A stretch of 46,173 nucleotides of DNA from a bacterium (GTDB taxonomy: Bacteria > Zhuqueibacterota > QNDG01 > JAFGCO01), in assembly GCA_016932575.1 (NCBI GenBank), contig JAFGCO010000030.1, positions 1 to 46,173 on the forward strand, in the 5' to 3' direction. This document shows positions 1-7,481 of this stretch, piece after piece. Within the stretch, counting starts at the first letter, position 1. Each line of letters starts with the position of its first letter. The notes beneath the pieces were generated by a model. It had not been told where the DNA came from. It saw only the letters and a list, made by a program, of their open reading frames with translations, and searched no databases. A program made the translations under genes and the position numbers.

Positions 1-30
1 ACAGAAAAATTAATATAATCTAACACCGCT

Positions 31-85
31 CGGGTGGCCGGTTTTGAACTGCCCCCGACTGGCCGGTTTTAAAGTGCCCATTGAC
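31..85. mobile_element. Probable insertion-sequence end fused to hsdS
   Basis: Two 20-bp direct repeats, TGGCCGGTTTTGAACTGCCC at 35-54 and TGGCCGGTTTTAAAGTGCCC at 60-79, match at 18 of 20 positions with a 25-bp period. Tandem imperfect repeats of this sort are known at the ends of IS21-family elements; assignment to that family is from memory and unconfirmed. The repeats run directly into hsdS coding sequence at about 80-92, so the element probably extends left of the window. The same GGGTGGCC tip (32-39) begins the two dispersed repeats at 7174 and 9038. Confidence 0.5.
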
Positions 86-841
86 AAGGTATTTTTACAA
101 CTTATTCCAGTACCCTCAATAAATACACAAAAAATATTGATTCACAAAATTGAAGAATCGCTATCCCTTCATCGAAAAATGCGGGATAAAGCTCAAGTGC
201 AATTTGAGGCATCACAAAGACTATTTAAATCATTTCTTCAAGAAATTTTTTGTGATCAAAATACAAAAAAATGGGGAAGATCAAGATTAGGTGATATATG
301 TACTTTTGTAGGTGGTATGCAACCTCCAAAATCATTGTTTAAGTACACAAAAGAAAAGCGATATATTCGGCTAATCCAAATTCAAGATTTCAGAACTAAT
401 GAATTCCCCGTCTATGTACCTGAAAGTGAAGGTAAAAGAAGGTTTGAAAAAGATGATGTTATGATTGGCCGATATGGCCCTCCTCTTTTTCAAATTCTGA
501 GGGGTCTGTCAGGTGCGTATAATGTGGCTTTAATGAAGACAGTACCTAAGGAAGGATTATTTAAAAGATTCTTATACTATTTACTTCAAGAGGAAAATAT
601 TCAAAGAGCAGTTATTGATCAATCTCAGCGAGCCGCAGGACAAACAGGTGTACAAAAAACATTTTTAGAAAAATATGAGGTGAAAGTACCATCAATTGAA
701 GAACAGATAAAAATTGCCAATAAATTGGACGATAAAAAAAATCTTTGTGATCAATTGATCAACTCTATTAAAAGCCAAAGCGACACAATCAAAGCCTTAC
801 CTCAAAGTATCTTAAGAGATGCATTCCAAGGAAATATGTAA
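44..841 (+). pseudogene. hsdS: Type I restriction specificity subunit HsdS, 5'-truncated
   Basis: HsdS gives type I restriction-modification complexes their DNA target through two target-recognition domains (TRDs), each followed by a long helix. Here the first TRD is missing. From about residue 20 the protein shows the end-of-TRD1 motif (LIPVPSINTQ) and a central helix, then a complete TRD2 (about residues 78-215), a second EEQIKIA-type motif and the C-terminal helix. The first 13 or so codons, including the TTG at 44, come from the insertion-sequence end, so no native start remains. The 265 residues compare with roughly 400-450 in full HsdS. hsdM follows after 4 bases. Half-size HsdS can work as a dimer in some systems, so residual function is possible if it is translated. 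Confidence 0.8.
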
Positions 842-845
842 TACT

Positions 846-2636
846 ATGAAAAATAAAAATAATAAAAAATTAGTCACCCAACAATCTGTTGATCAAGCTG
901 TAAAATCCATTTGTGATATTATGCGACGTGGCAATGTGGCTGGCGCACTACAATATGTACCTGAACTAACCTGGATTCTCTTTTTACGCATTCTGGATGA
1001 ACGGGAAGAAAGAGAAGTACAAGAATGTGAAGCTGTCGGCATTCCATTCAAACAATCTCTTCAAGCACCTTATCGTTGGCGAGATTGGGCCGCACCTTTC
1101 GATAAAGATATTCAAGTGAATGTGAATGGTTCAACCAAACCACAAGGCTGGAAAAGAAAAGAACTTCAGGAAAGTGCCATTGGTTCTTTTTTCGCATTTG
1201 TTAATGGGTATCCGGGCGATGACGGCAAATTGATTGGCTTGCTTCCCTATCTAAAAGAACTGGAAAGCAAACCAGATGCCTCGCCTCGTCAAAAAGTTAT
1301 TAGCGAAGTCATGACAGGTGTTGAGCGTGTTCGTATTGATACAGAACGCAATTTATTGGATGTGCTTGACAAAGTTCATGAAATCAGTGCTGAAAATGTT
1401 GATCCTACCCATGTATTTACACTGTCACAAGTCTATGAAGGCTTGCTGCTGAAAATGGGCGAAAAGGGGAATGATGGCGGGCAGTTCTTCACGCCTCGTC
1501 AAGTGATTAAAGCAATGGTTCAGGTTATTGATCCAAAAGTAGACGAAACCGTTTATGATCCTGGGTGTGGTACTGGCGGCTTTTTGGCACAAAGCTATGA
1601 ATACATGAAAGAAAATCTTGGCGACAATGCCACAGCCGATCAAATAGAGAACCTAAAACAGAATACTTTTTGGGGCCGGGAAAAAGAAAATCTAATCTAT
1701 CCCATCGCTTTAGCCAATCTCGTTTTACACGGCATCGACAAACCCAATTTATGGCATGGGAACACGCTTACAGGTCAAGAAATTTATGGTGGTCTATTTG
1801 AAGGTGCACCTCAGCAATTTGATGTTGTTATTACAAATCCTCCATTTGGGGGAAAAGAAGGGAAAGAAGCTCAAACCAATTTTGATTATAAAACCAGTTC
1901 AACGCAAGTTCTTTTCCTTCAACATATCATCAGAAATCTTCGGGATGGGGGCCGTTGTGGTATTGTACTGGATGAAGGTTTGCTCTTTCGCGCCAATCAG
2001 GATGCTTTCGTAAAGACGAAACAGAAACTATTAAATGACTGTAACCTTTGGTGTATCGTCAGTCTTCCTGCTGGCGTTTTTACTGCTGCTGGTGCAGGTG
2101 TAAAAACGAATCTCCTCTTTTTCACAAAAGGCAAGTCAACCAAAGACATATGGTATTACGATATGTCAGATATCAAGGTTAGAAAGAAAACACCCCTCAC
2201 AATGAATCACTTTGATGATTTTTTCAAACTATCATCAAAACGGGAAGAAACTGAATTAAGCTGGATTATCGATATTGAAGAAAAGAAACGCATTGCTTCA
2301 GAAGAAGCCCAACCTTTTAAAGATGAATCACATAAAAAGAACCAAGAAGCCGCACGTTGGAAAGAACGAATATCGGAATTAAAGAAAGAAAAGCCAAGAA
2401 ATGATACAGCCATTGAAGAAGCTGAAAATAAATATAAAGAAGTATTAAAAGAAGCAAAAGAATCAGCCGCCAGAGCTAAAGAAATTGAAGATGCTGTTTA
2501 TGATTTGAAAGCAGTTAATCCAAATAAAAAGCCTGTAATTGATACCAGAACCCCTGAAGAGCTACTTGATATTATTGAAGAAAAAGGTAAAGAAGTACAA
2601 GAAATATTGGCAAAGTTGAGAGAAATATCAAAATAA
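846..2636 (+). CDS. hsdM: Type I restriction-modification DNA methyltransferase subunit HsdM
   Basis: N6-adenine methyltransferase subunit of a type I system, using S-adenosylmethionine. The start is placed at ATG 846, directly after the hsdS stop (839-841); an in-frame ATG at 819 would overlap hsdS. The protein is 596 residues. An N-terminal HsdM helical domain is followed by SAM motif I DPGCGTGGF from residue 238 and catalytic motif IV NPPF at 331-334. The last ~120 residues are charged and coiled-coil-like, rich in KEAKE/ELKKEK, as expected for contact with HsdS helices. All key motifs are intact. No full hsdR is in the window, so the enzyme may act as an orphan methylase if HsdS still works. 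Base composition is AT-rich. Confidence 0.95.
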   Translation: MKNKNNKKLVTQQSVDQAVKSICDIMRRGNVAGALQYVPELTWILFLRILDEREEREVQECEAVGIPFKQSLQAPYRWRDWAAPFDKDIQVNVNGSTKPQGWKRKELQESAIGSFFAFVNGYPGDDGKLIGLLPYLKELESKPDASPRQKVISEVMTGVERVRIDTERNLLDVLDKVHEISAENVDPTHVFTLSQVYEGLLLKMGEKGNDGGQFFTPRQVIKAMVQVIDPKVDETVYDPGCGTGGFLAQSYEYMKENLGDNATADQIENLKQNTFWGREKENLIYPIALANLVLHGIDKPNLWHGNTLTGQEIYGGLFEGAPQQFDVVITNPPFGGKEGKEAQTNFDYKTSSTQVLFLQHIIRNLRDGGRCGIVLDEGLLFRANQDAFVKTKQKLLNDCNLWCIVSLPAGVFTAAGAGVKTNLLFFTKGKSTKDIWYYDMSDIKVRKKTPLTMNHFDDFFKLSSKREETELSWIIDIEEKKRIASEEAQPFKDESHKKNQEAARWKERISELKKEKPRNDTAIEEAENKYKEVLKEAKESAARAKEIEDAVYDLKAVNPNKKPVIDTRTPEELLDIIEEKGKEVQEILAKLREISK

Positions 2637-2657
2637 AAAAGCTGCAAATATAATTAG

Positions 2658-3758
2658 ATGAGACTAAATATGAAACTGAGAAAGGGAAAAACAAAGACTA
2701 TCCTTGAATCAGCAATCGATGCAGCTTTACTTGCTGTTGAAGTATATAATAAACCTCGTGAAGCATTCAGAAGTGAATGCTATATTTCTTTGATGATAAT
2801 GGCCTGGACACGCTTGTTGCATGCCTATTTTAATACAAATATAGGTGACAAATATTATTATAAGAAAAAAAACAGTAATAGATATGAACAAATTGATGGT
2901 GATAGAAAAGCGTGGGAACTATCGACATGTATAACAAAATATGGCAAGCTATCTGAGCCAGCTAAGAAGAATATAGATTTTTTTATAAAACTTAGGAATA
3001 AGATTGAACATCGTCATATAGATAAACGGGAAATAGATATTCTTATTTTTGGTGAATGCCAATCACTGCTGTTTAATTTTGAAAATACTTTGGTTTCTTT
3101 ATTTGGGAAAGAATATGCGCTAAATCAATCACTGGTCTATAGTTTACAATTCTCACATTTACGAACACCACAACAAAGAACATCGAGTAAAGTCGCATTA
3201 TCAAAAGATCTAAAGGAAATAGTTACTTATGTCGAGAAGTATAAATCTAGTCTTTCAAATGATGTTTATAATTCTCAAGAGTATAGCATTAAGTTATTAC
3301 AAATACCAAAGATCTCGAATACAAATCGCTCTGATCTGGCAGTTGAATTTGTGCGGTGGGATGAATTAAGTAAGGAAGATAGAGATGCATACGAAAAAGT
3401 AACAGCTATTATTAAAGATAAAAGAGTCACTATCGAAGCAACTAATGTAGGCAAATTGAAACCTAGCGATGTAGTTGATCGAGTATGTAAGGCTTTACCT
3501 GATAGTGGTTTTAATATGCATACTCATGTTTGTCTCTATAAGCTTTTAAAGATTAGGCCTAAAAGTAACGCTGATGATCCATTTGATACCAATACAGAAT
3601 ATTGTCATTATGACGAAGTGCATGGCGACTATGTCTATCAAGATTTATGGTCAGAATTTATTATTGACATGTTAAAATCAGGAAGGGCTACTGTTGAAAT
3701 GATTAATAAATCATGTAAGGGGAAGGAGAATTGGGATATAAAAGCCTTTATAATTTAA
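2658..3758 (+). CDS. DUF3644 domain protein with HEPN-like motif
   Basis: A 366-residue protein whose N-terminal half (ESAIDAALLAVEVYNKPREA...) matches DUF3644, a family I recognise from restriction-modification and defence islands; its activity is not established. A helical stretch ends in RNKIEH (R113-H118), which fits the Rx4-6H motif of HEPN ribonucleases and suggests, without proving, an RNA-cleaving role. The C-terminal half (residues ~220-366) has no domain I recognise. It starts 21 bases after hsdM in the same direction, so probable co-transcription links it to the type I locus. No strong ribosome site precedes ATG 2658; ATG 2670 is an alternative start. Confidence 0.7.
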   Translation: MRLNMKLRKGKTKTILESAIDAALLAVEVYNKPREAFRSECYISLMIMAWTRLLHAYFNTNIGDKYYYKKKNSNRYEQIDGDRKAWELSTCITKYGKLSEPAKKNIDFFIKLRNKIEHRHIDKREIDILIFGECQSLLFNFENTLVSLFGKEYALNQSLVYSLQFSHLRTPQQRTSSKVALSKDLKEIVTYVEKYKSSLSNDVYNSQEYSIKLLQIPKISNTNRSDLAVEFVRWDELSKEDRDAYEKVTAIIKDKRVTIEATNVGKLKPSDVVDRVCKALPDSGFNMHTHVCLYKLLKIRPKSNADDPFDTNTEYCHYDEVHGDYVYQDLWSEFIIDMLKSGRATVEMINKSCKGKENWDIKAFII

Positions 3759-3763
3759 AATCT

Positions 3764-3789
3764 GATCGCCCCGGACATACTTGTTCGGG
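3764..3789. repeat. Hairpin related to the 9390 repeat family
   Basis: CCCGGAC (3770-3776) and GTTCGGG (3783-3789) form an imperfect 7-bp stem with a 6-base loop just after the DUF3644 stop. The sequence GATCGCCCCGGACAT (3764-3778) resembles GATCGCCCGGGACAT at 9390-9404, so this may be a further member of that REP-like family. There is no T-tract, so it is not a convincing intrinsic terminator. Confidence 0.45.
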
Positions 3790-3810
3790 TAATGAGAATA
3801 TGCTTGAATT

Positions 3811-3818
3811 GGGGGGGG
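3811..3818 (+). repeat. G8 homopolymer in the ribosome-binding region
   Basis: Eight consecutive G residues lie 4 bases upstream of ATG 3823 and serve as, or overlap, its Shine-Dalgarno sequence. Tracts of this length can slip during replication; here slippage would change the ribosome-site spacing rather than the reading frame. Confidence 0.6.
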
Positions 3819-3822
3819 AAGA

Positions 3823-4488
3823 ATGTGTGAACAAGCAAAACCTTGGATAAGTGACAATGCCCGTGTTTTAGTTATAGGCCATGATCCGAGATTGCAGAAG
3901 TCAGATACTTTTGCCCGATATGCATTTTTTGCAGATTATTTTTTCAAACCAATCCCAACTTCACAATCCGAAAGAGCGAAATACAATTTGGCTGCTTCAA
4001 TATTTTCATGTATTGGGTATCTCACCAGCTACCAAATAAAAGTTGATGAGATTTCAATAACGAACTTATGTAATTGTGCTTGTGATCATGCACCAAAGGG
4101 CAAAACTGTATTAATCCCGGAAGAAAAGGCAATCCAGGGGCTTGAAGAAATTCGAGCAATATTAAATAATTCAAACATTGAAATTATCTTCTCCATGTCT
4201 CAGCAGGTGAATTATTGGTTACAGAAATTAGGATTTTGTTCGACAGATGAGGATTTTTTAAAAGAGGCTGAGCTAAAAGAAAAAGGGCTTCGTCATGATC
4301 CTCCTTATTATGAAGCAAACAAAGGCAGAGCTTTTACTCGTATATGCGGGGAAGAATTTTCAGCGGATAATCAATATAAATTATTTCCAATACTTCATGT
4401 GAAGAACTGGCCGTTGAAGGGGCCGTTTAAAAAGGCTTATGAAAAGGGATACATCAATTGTGTGAATTCATTGAAGTCTATAAACTGA
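3823..4488 (+). CDS. Uracil-DNA-glycosylase-superfamily-like protein
   Basis: A 221-residue protein. The segment VLVIGHDPR (residues ~15-23) resembles the active-site motif GQDPY/GEAPG of the uracil-DNA glycosylase superfamily. It is followed by ISITNLCN (~77-84), comparable to the ITNVVK strand of family 4, then IPEEKAIQGLEEI, a strand IIFSMSQ comparable to 'ivlLG', and a late histidine in FPILHVKNWP at the place of the HPS motif. The order and spacing of these pieces fit the fold, but the residues diverge from catalytic families, so the chemistry is unknown. It sits between two defence-type genes and may act on foreign or modified DNA; that role is inference. Its ribosome site is a G8 tract. 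Confidence 0.5.
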   Translation: MCEQAKPWISDNARVLVIGHDPRLQKSDTFARYAFFADYFFKPIPTSQSERAKYNLAASIFSCIGYLTSYQIKVDEISITNLCNCACDHAPKGKTVLIPEEKAIQGLEEIRAILNNSNIEIIFSMSQQVNYWLQKLGFCSTDEDFLKEAELKEKGLRHDPPYYEANKGRAFTRICGEEFSADNQYKLFPILHVKNWPLKGPFKKAYEKGYINCVNSLKSIN

Positions 4489-4590
4489 GTATACTAATAT
4501 AGAATAAATATTGGCATGAATATTCAATTCTAAAAATGTCGCTTAATATTTATCAAAGTGATAATGGATTGAATTCTACAAGGAGATATT

Positions 4591-5520
4591 ATGATTAGTA
4601 AAATCGAAAGACTTCGAATCAAAGATATCTGGAAGAATGAAGCTTATGACTTTACTCCATGGTTACGTGATAATATTGATACTTTAAATGAAATTTTAGA
4701 TACTTCATTATCTAATGCCGAAAGCGAGCAAAGAGTTGGTTCATTCAGTGTGGATCTAATTGCTGAAGATGAATCCGGGAATCCAATTATTATTGAGAAT
4801 CAATTTGGGAAAAGTGACCATGATCATCTGGGTAAATTGTTAACTTATTCCAGCTTTATTGAGGCAAAAGGGGCAATATGGATTGTCGAAAATCCCCGCC
4901 CAGAACATATTAAAGCGATAACCTGGCTTAATGAAGAAACAGCTTTCCCTTTTTATTTAATTAAAGTTGAAGCGATCAAAATAGATGATTCTGATCCAGC
5001 GCCTCTGTTTACACTTATAGTTGGCCCCAGCGAGGAATCTCGTGATGTTGGTGAAATCAAGAAAGATATCGCTGAACGGTATGGGATTAGAAAAAAGTTT
5101 TGGACGGAATTATTAAATAAAGCTAAAGGAAAAACAAAACTTCATGCTAATATTTCACCAGGCCAATATAATTGGGTAGGTACAAGTTCAGGGAAGAGGG
5201 GATTAAATTATAATTATACTGTACGTCAACATTCTTCTACTGTAGAGTTGTATATTGATCGAGGGACAGATTCAGACGAAGAGAATTTGGATATTTATAA
5301 TAAATTATTAGAGAATAAAAAGGAAATAGAATCTGAATTTGGTGCTGATCTGCTTTGGGAAAGTCTAGAAAACCGCCGGGCTTGTAGAATCAGCAAGACG
5401 ATAAATATTGGTGGTTATAAAGATGATGATAAATGGGAGAATATACAGGAGGAAATGATTGATACAATGATAAAATTTGAGAAAGCTTTAAAACCATATA
5501 TCAAAAAAATCGATGTATAA
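4591..5520 (+). CDS. DUF4268 protein with PD-(D/E)XK-like nuclease domain
   Basis: A 309-residue protein. The N-terminal half carries a restriction-endonuclease-like core: E44/E46 on a preceding helix, D55 in FSVDLIAED, and E69-x-Q71 in IIIENQFG, with the usual lysine replaced by glutamine, a variant found in some families of this fold. H79 and Y86 on the next helix may support the site. The C-terminal half (from ~165, KFWTELLNKAKGKT) matches DUF4268. Proteins of this design are common in restriction islands; no specific target is known to me. AAGGAG lies upstream of ATG 4591. The downstream HNH gene starts 9 bases after the stop, so the two are probably translated together. Confidence 0.75.
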   Translation: MISKIERLRIKDIWKNEAYDFTPWLRDNIDTLNEILDTSLSNAESEQRVGSFSVDLIAEDESGNPIIIENQFGKSDHDHLGKLLTYSSFIEAKGAIWIVENPRPEHIKAITWLNEETAFPFYLIKVEAIKIDDSDPAPLFTLIVGPSEESRDVGEIKKDIAERYGIRKKFWTELLNKAKGKTKLHANISPGQYNWVGTSSGKRGLNYNYTVRQHSSTVELYIDRGTDSDEENLDIYNKLLENKKEIESEFGADLLWESLENRRACRISKTINIGGYKDDDKWENIQEEMIDTMIKFEKALKPYIKKIDV

Positions 5521-5529
5521 CAGAAAATA

Positions 5530-6435
5530 ATGCATGCAGACTCCCAAATCCGCCTTGCTGCCTTTAACTGGCTCAAAGAACAAACCCAAATTCATGGAGA
5601 GGTTCTATCAAGACAATTATTGGTTGAAGGTTTTCCATTTCAAGATAAACAAATTCCCTTAATGTCACCTCAAGGCATATTCAAACCAAAAGACATGAAA
5701 TTGCCTCTCACCATCACAACCGCACCTAATGGCCCTTATAAAGACAGCATCAGAGACGACGGTTTTTTGTATTACAAATATCGCGGGACGAATCCGAATC
5801 ATCGTGATAATGTGGGTTTACGGGAGTGCATGAAACAGCAGATACCTCTCATTTATTTTCATGGCCTTGCTCCGAGCAAATACGAACTTGTATGGCCTGT
5901 GTATATTGTTGGAGACGATCCGGAGCATCTTACATTCAAAGTATCCGCAGATGCATTTGAATCTGTGCTCTATGAAATCAAGCAGGATCCAACGGCTGTA
6001 TCTGAAATCGATATACGGAGAAAATACATAACAACAGAAGTTCGCCACAGAATTCACCAGCATACATTCAGGGAGCGGGTTTTAAACGCTTACCGAAATC
6101 AATGTTCATTCTGCAGGCTGCGCCACCCTGAGCTGTTGGATGCCGCTCATATCATCGGCGACAAAGAACCCGAAGGCGAACCCATTGTAAATAATGGACT
6201 GGCATTGTGCAAGATTCATCACGCGGCCTTTGATAATCTATTTGTGGGCATCCGGCCTGATAATTATACCATTGAAGTACGAGAAGATGTTCGTAAAGAA
6301 AAAGACGGGCCCATGTTGCTTCACGGATTGCAGGAAATGCACAACAGAAAAATCATCCTGCCCTATGAAACGCGTGACTGGCCGGACAGGGATTTGCCGG
6401 GGATGAAGTATGAAAAGTTCAGAAAGGCGATTTAG
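5530..6435 (+). CDS. HNH restriction-type endonuclease
   Basis: A 301-residue protein with a C-terminal HNH nuclease: C192 and C195, H207 in DAAHIIG, N222, C227 and H230/H231 in CKIHH. The cysteine pairs suggest a bound zinc ion. The first ~170 residues, with YYKYRG (~81-86) and PLIYFHGLAP (~106-115), look like the N-terminal domain of the 'putative restriction endonuclease' HNH family, where it is thought to read modified DNA; that role is inferred from family resemblance. The gene starts 9 bases after the DUF4268 stop. Its codons are visibly GC-richer than the genes to its left, so it may have a different origin. REP palindromes follow its stop. Confidence 0.85.
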   Translation: MHADSQIRLAAFNWLKEQTQIHGEVLSRQLLVEGFPFQDKQIPLMSPQGIFKPKDMKLPLTITTAPNGPYKDSIRDDGFLYYKYRGTNPNHRDNVGLRECMKQQIPLIYFHGLAPSKYELVWPVYIVGDDPEHLTFKVSADAFESVLYEIKQDPTAVSEIDIRRKYITTEVRHRIHQHTFRERVLNAYRNQCSFCRLRHPELLDAAHIIGDKEPEGEPIVNNGLALCKIHHAAFDNLFVGIRPDNYTIEVREDVRKEKDGPMLLHGLQEMHNRKIILPYETRDWPDRDLPGMKYEKFRKAI

Positions 6436-6442
6436 CAAAAGC

Positions 6443-6508
6443 AAACCTGCCAGGTTTTCAAAACCTGGCAGGTTTAAATTTAAAACCTGGCAGGTTTAAG
6501 GCAGGTTT
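6443..6508. repeat. REP-like palindromes upstream of the RAYT gene
   Basis: AAACCTGCCAGGTTTT followed by AAACCTGGCAGGTTT (6443-6475) form a hairpin, followed by another AAACCTGGCAGGTTT (6483-6497) and a partial GGCAGGTTT (6500-6508). The same palindrome recurs at 7113-7165, 9164-9196 and 13448-13480. It abuts a REP-associated transposase, the expected partner of such repeats. Confidence 0.85.
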
Positions 6509-6529
6509 AACACAAAGAAAGCACATCGT

Positions 6530-7111
6530 ATGTCATATACAGAACCCTTATATCCGAATAGTTATTATCATATCTTCAACCGTGGCAACAACAGTGAAGA
6601 CCTGTTTCTCTGCGATGAAAATTATCAGTATTTCTTAACCCTGTATAAAAAATACATCTCGCGTCGCGCAGACACCTTCAGTTACTGCTTAATGAAAAAT
6701 CATTTCCATTTTCTGATAAGGGTAAACGAAAATCGTTCTGAAAAACCCCTATCCCAACGCTTTTCAAATTTTTTCAACGCCTATACAAAAGCGTTTAACA
6801 AGTCGACAAACCGCCATGGCAGTCTTTTTGAAAAACCGTTCAAAAGAAAGCGTATTAAAAACCAGGCCCATCTCATTCAGGTCGTCTACTACATCCACGC
6901 AAATCCCGTGAAACACCGCTGTGCAAACCGGTTTTCTGAATGGAAATACAGTTCGTATCACGCTTATGAGTCAGATCATAACACCCTGATTAAAAAAGAG
7001 GAATGTCTGTCCTGGTTTTCGGGGCCGGAGGGTTTTATAAAGGTCCATCAGGAAATGACGGAAAATAAAATAAACCGGGAACTGGAGCTGAATCAACTGG
7101 ACGTTACTTAA
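6530..7111 (+). CDS. REP-associated tyrosine transposase (RAYT, IS200-like Y1 HUH family)
   Basis: A 193-residue single-domain HUH nuclease. The hallmarks are YHIFNRGNN near the N-terminus (residues 13-21), the metal-binding histidine pair N57-H58-F59-H60, and YYIHANPVKHR (120-130) whose tyrosine (Y120 or Y121) should be the catalytic nucleophile. The family cuts and joins single-stranded DNA at REP palindromes and is believed to spread them. It is flanked on both sides by the AAACCTGCCAGGTTT palindrome, which supports a transposase-repeat unit. The reading frame is intact and the length is normal for the family. Confidence 0.92.
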   Translation: MSYTEPLYPNSYYHIFNRGNNSEDLFLCDENYQYFLTLYKKYISRRADTFSYCLMKNHFHFLIRVNENRSEKPLSQRFSNFFNAYTKAFNKSTNRHGSLFEKPFKRKRIKNQAHLIQVVYYIHANPVKHRCANRFSEWKYSSYHAYESDHNTLIKKEECLSWFSGPEGFIKVHQEMTENKINRELELNQLDVT

Positions 7112-7112
7112 T

Positions 7113-7165
7113 AAACCTGCCAGGTTTTGAAGGCAGGTTTAAATTTGAAAACCTGGCAGGTTTAA
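7113..7165. repeat. REP-like palindrome downstream of the RAYT gene
   Basis: AAACCTGCCAGGTTTT (7113-7128), a partial GGCAGGTTT and AAAACCTGGCAGGTTT (7148-7163) mirror the array before the gene, bracketing the transposase. Confidence 0.85.
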
Positions 7166-7173
7166 CAAAACGT

Positions 7174-7269
7174 GGGTGGCCCGGTTATATTGACCTGTAT
7201 ATAAAATTAAAATCCTCGTGTACTCCGGGCCCCGGCTTGAACATTACCGGGGCAAGCTTTCAGCCCGGG
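7174..7269. repeat. Dispersed structured repeat, copy A
   Basis: This ~96-bp sequence recurs at 9038-9124. It begins GGGTGGCC and ends CAGCCCGGG. The 3' half is nearly identical in the two copies and contains GCCCCGG / CCGGGGC arms around an 11-base loop, nested inside CCGGG / CCCGG arms. The 5' half is less well conserved. It contains no gene. The shared GGGTGGCC tip with position 32 suggests decayed ends of the same kind of mobile element. Confidence 0.75.
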
Positions 7270-7304
7270 TGGGATACCCTGTCATTGAAAAGGTTATTAT
7301 TTCT

Positions 7305-7350
7305 CGTTCCCAGCGTCCTCGCTGGGAACGTTGTTCAGAGGCTCCGCCTC
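7305..7350. repeat. Two adjacent hairpins (REP-like)
   Basis: CGTTCCCAGC (7305-7314) pairs perfectly with GCTGGGAACG (7321-7330) across a 6-base loop. GAGGC (7338-7342) pairs with GCCTC (7346-7350) across 3 bases. With copy A and the REP palindrome they fill most of the gap between the RAYT and abiE genes; 7351-7440 shows nothing else I recognise. Confidence 0.7.
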
Positions 7351-7435
7351 AGGTCACAAACCAATGATCTTGACAGACAGCAGTTCTGCCCTACTTCATT
7401 CGCCGGCAAAATCGATGTGCGTGAGTAAAAATAAT

Positions 7436-7481
7436 GTGCAAAAGTGTTGACATTTATAAATAATTGTGTACATTTATGCAC
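7436..7481 (+). promoter_or_regulatory. abiE promoter overlapping an inverted-repeat operator
   Basis: TTGACA (7447-7452), a 16-base spacer and TACATT (7469-7474) form a promoter facing abiEi. The region is bounded by TGTGCA on the left and TGCACA on the right (ending at 7481), an imperfect long inverted repeat; ACATTTAT is also directly repeated within it. AbiEi antitoxins are known to repress their own promoters by binding inverted repeats. Transcription is expected near 7481, at the ATG, so the message may be leaderless. Confidence 0.6.

Noticed and set aside
819-845. Upstream start for hsdM
   Set aside because: It would overlap the hsdS stop, and the added residues do not resemble HsdM; ATG 846 fits the family and spacing.
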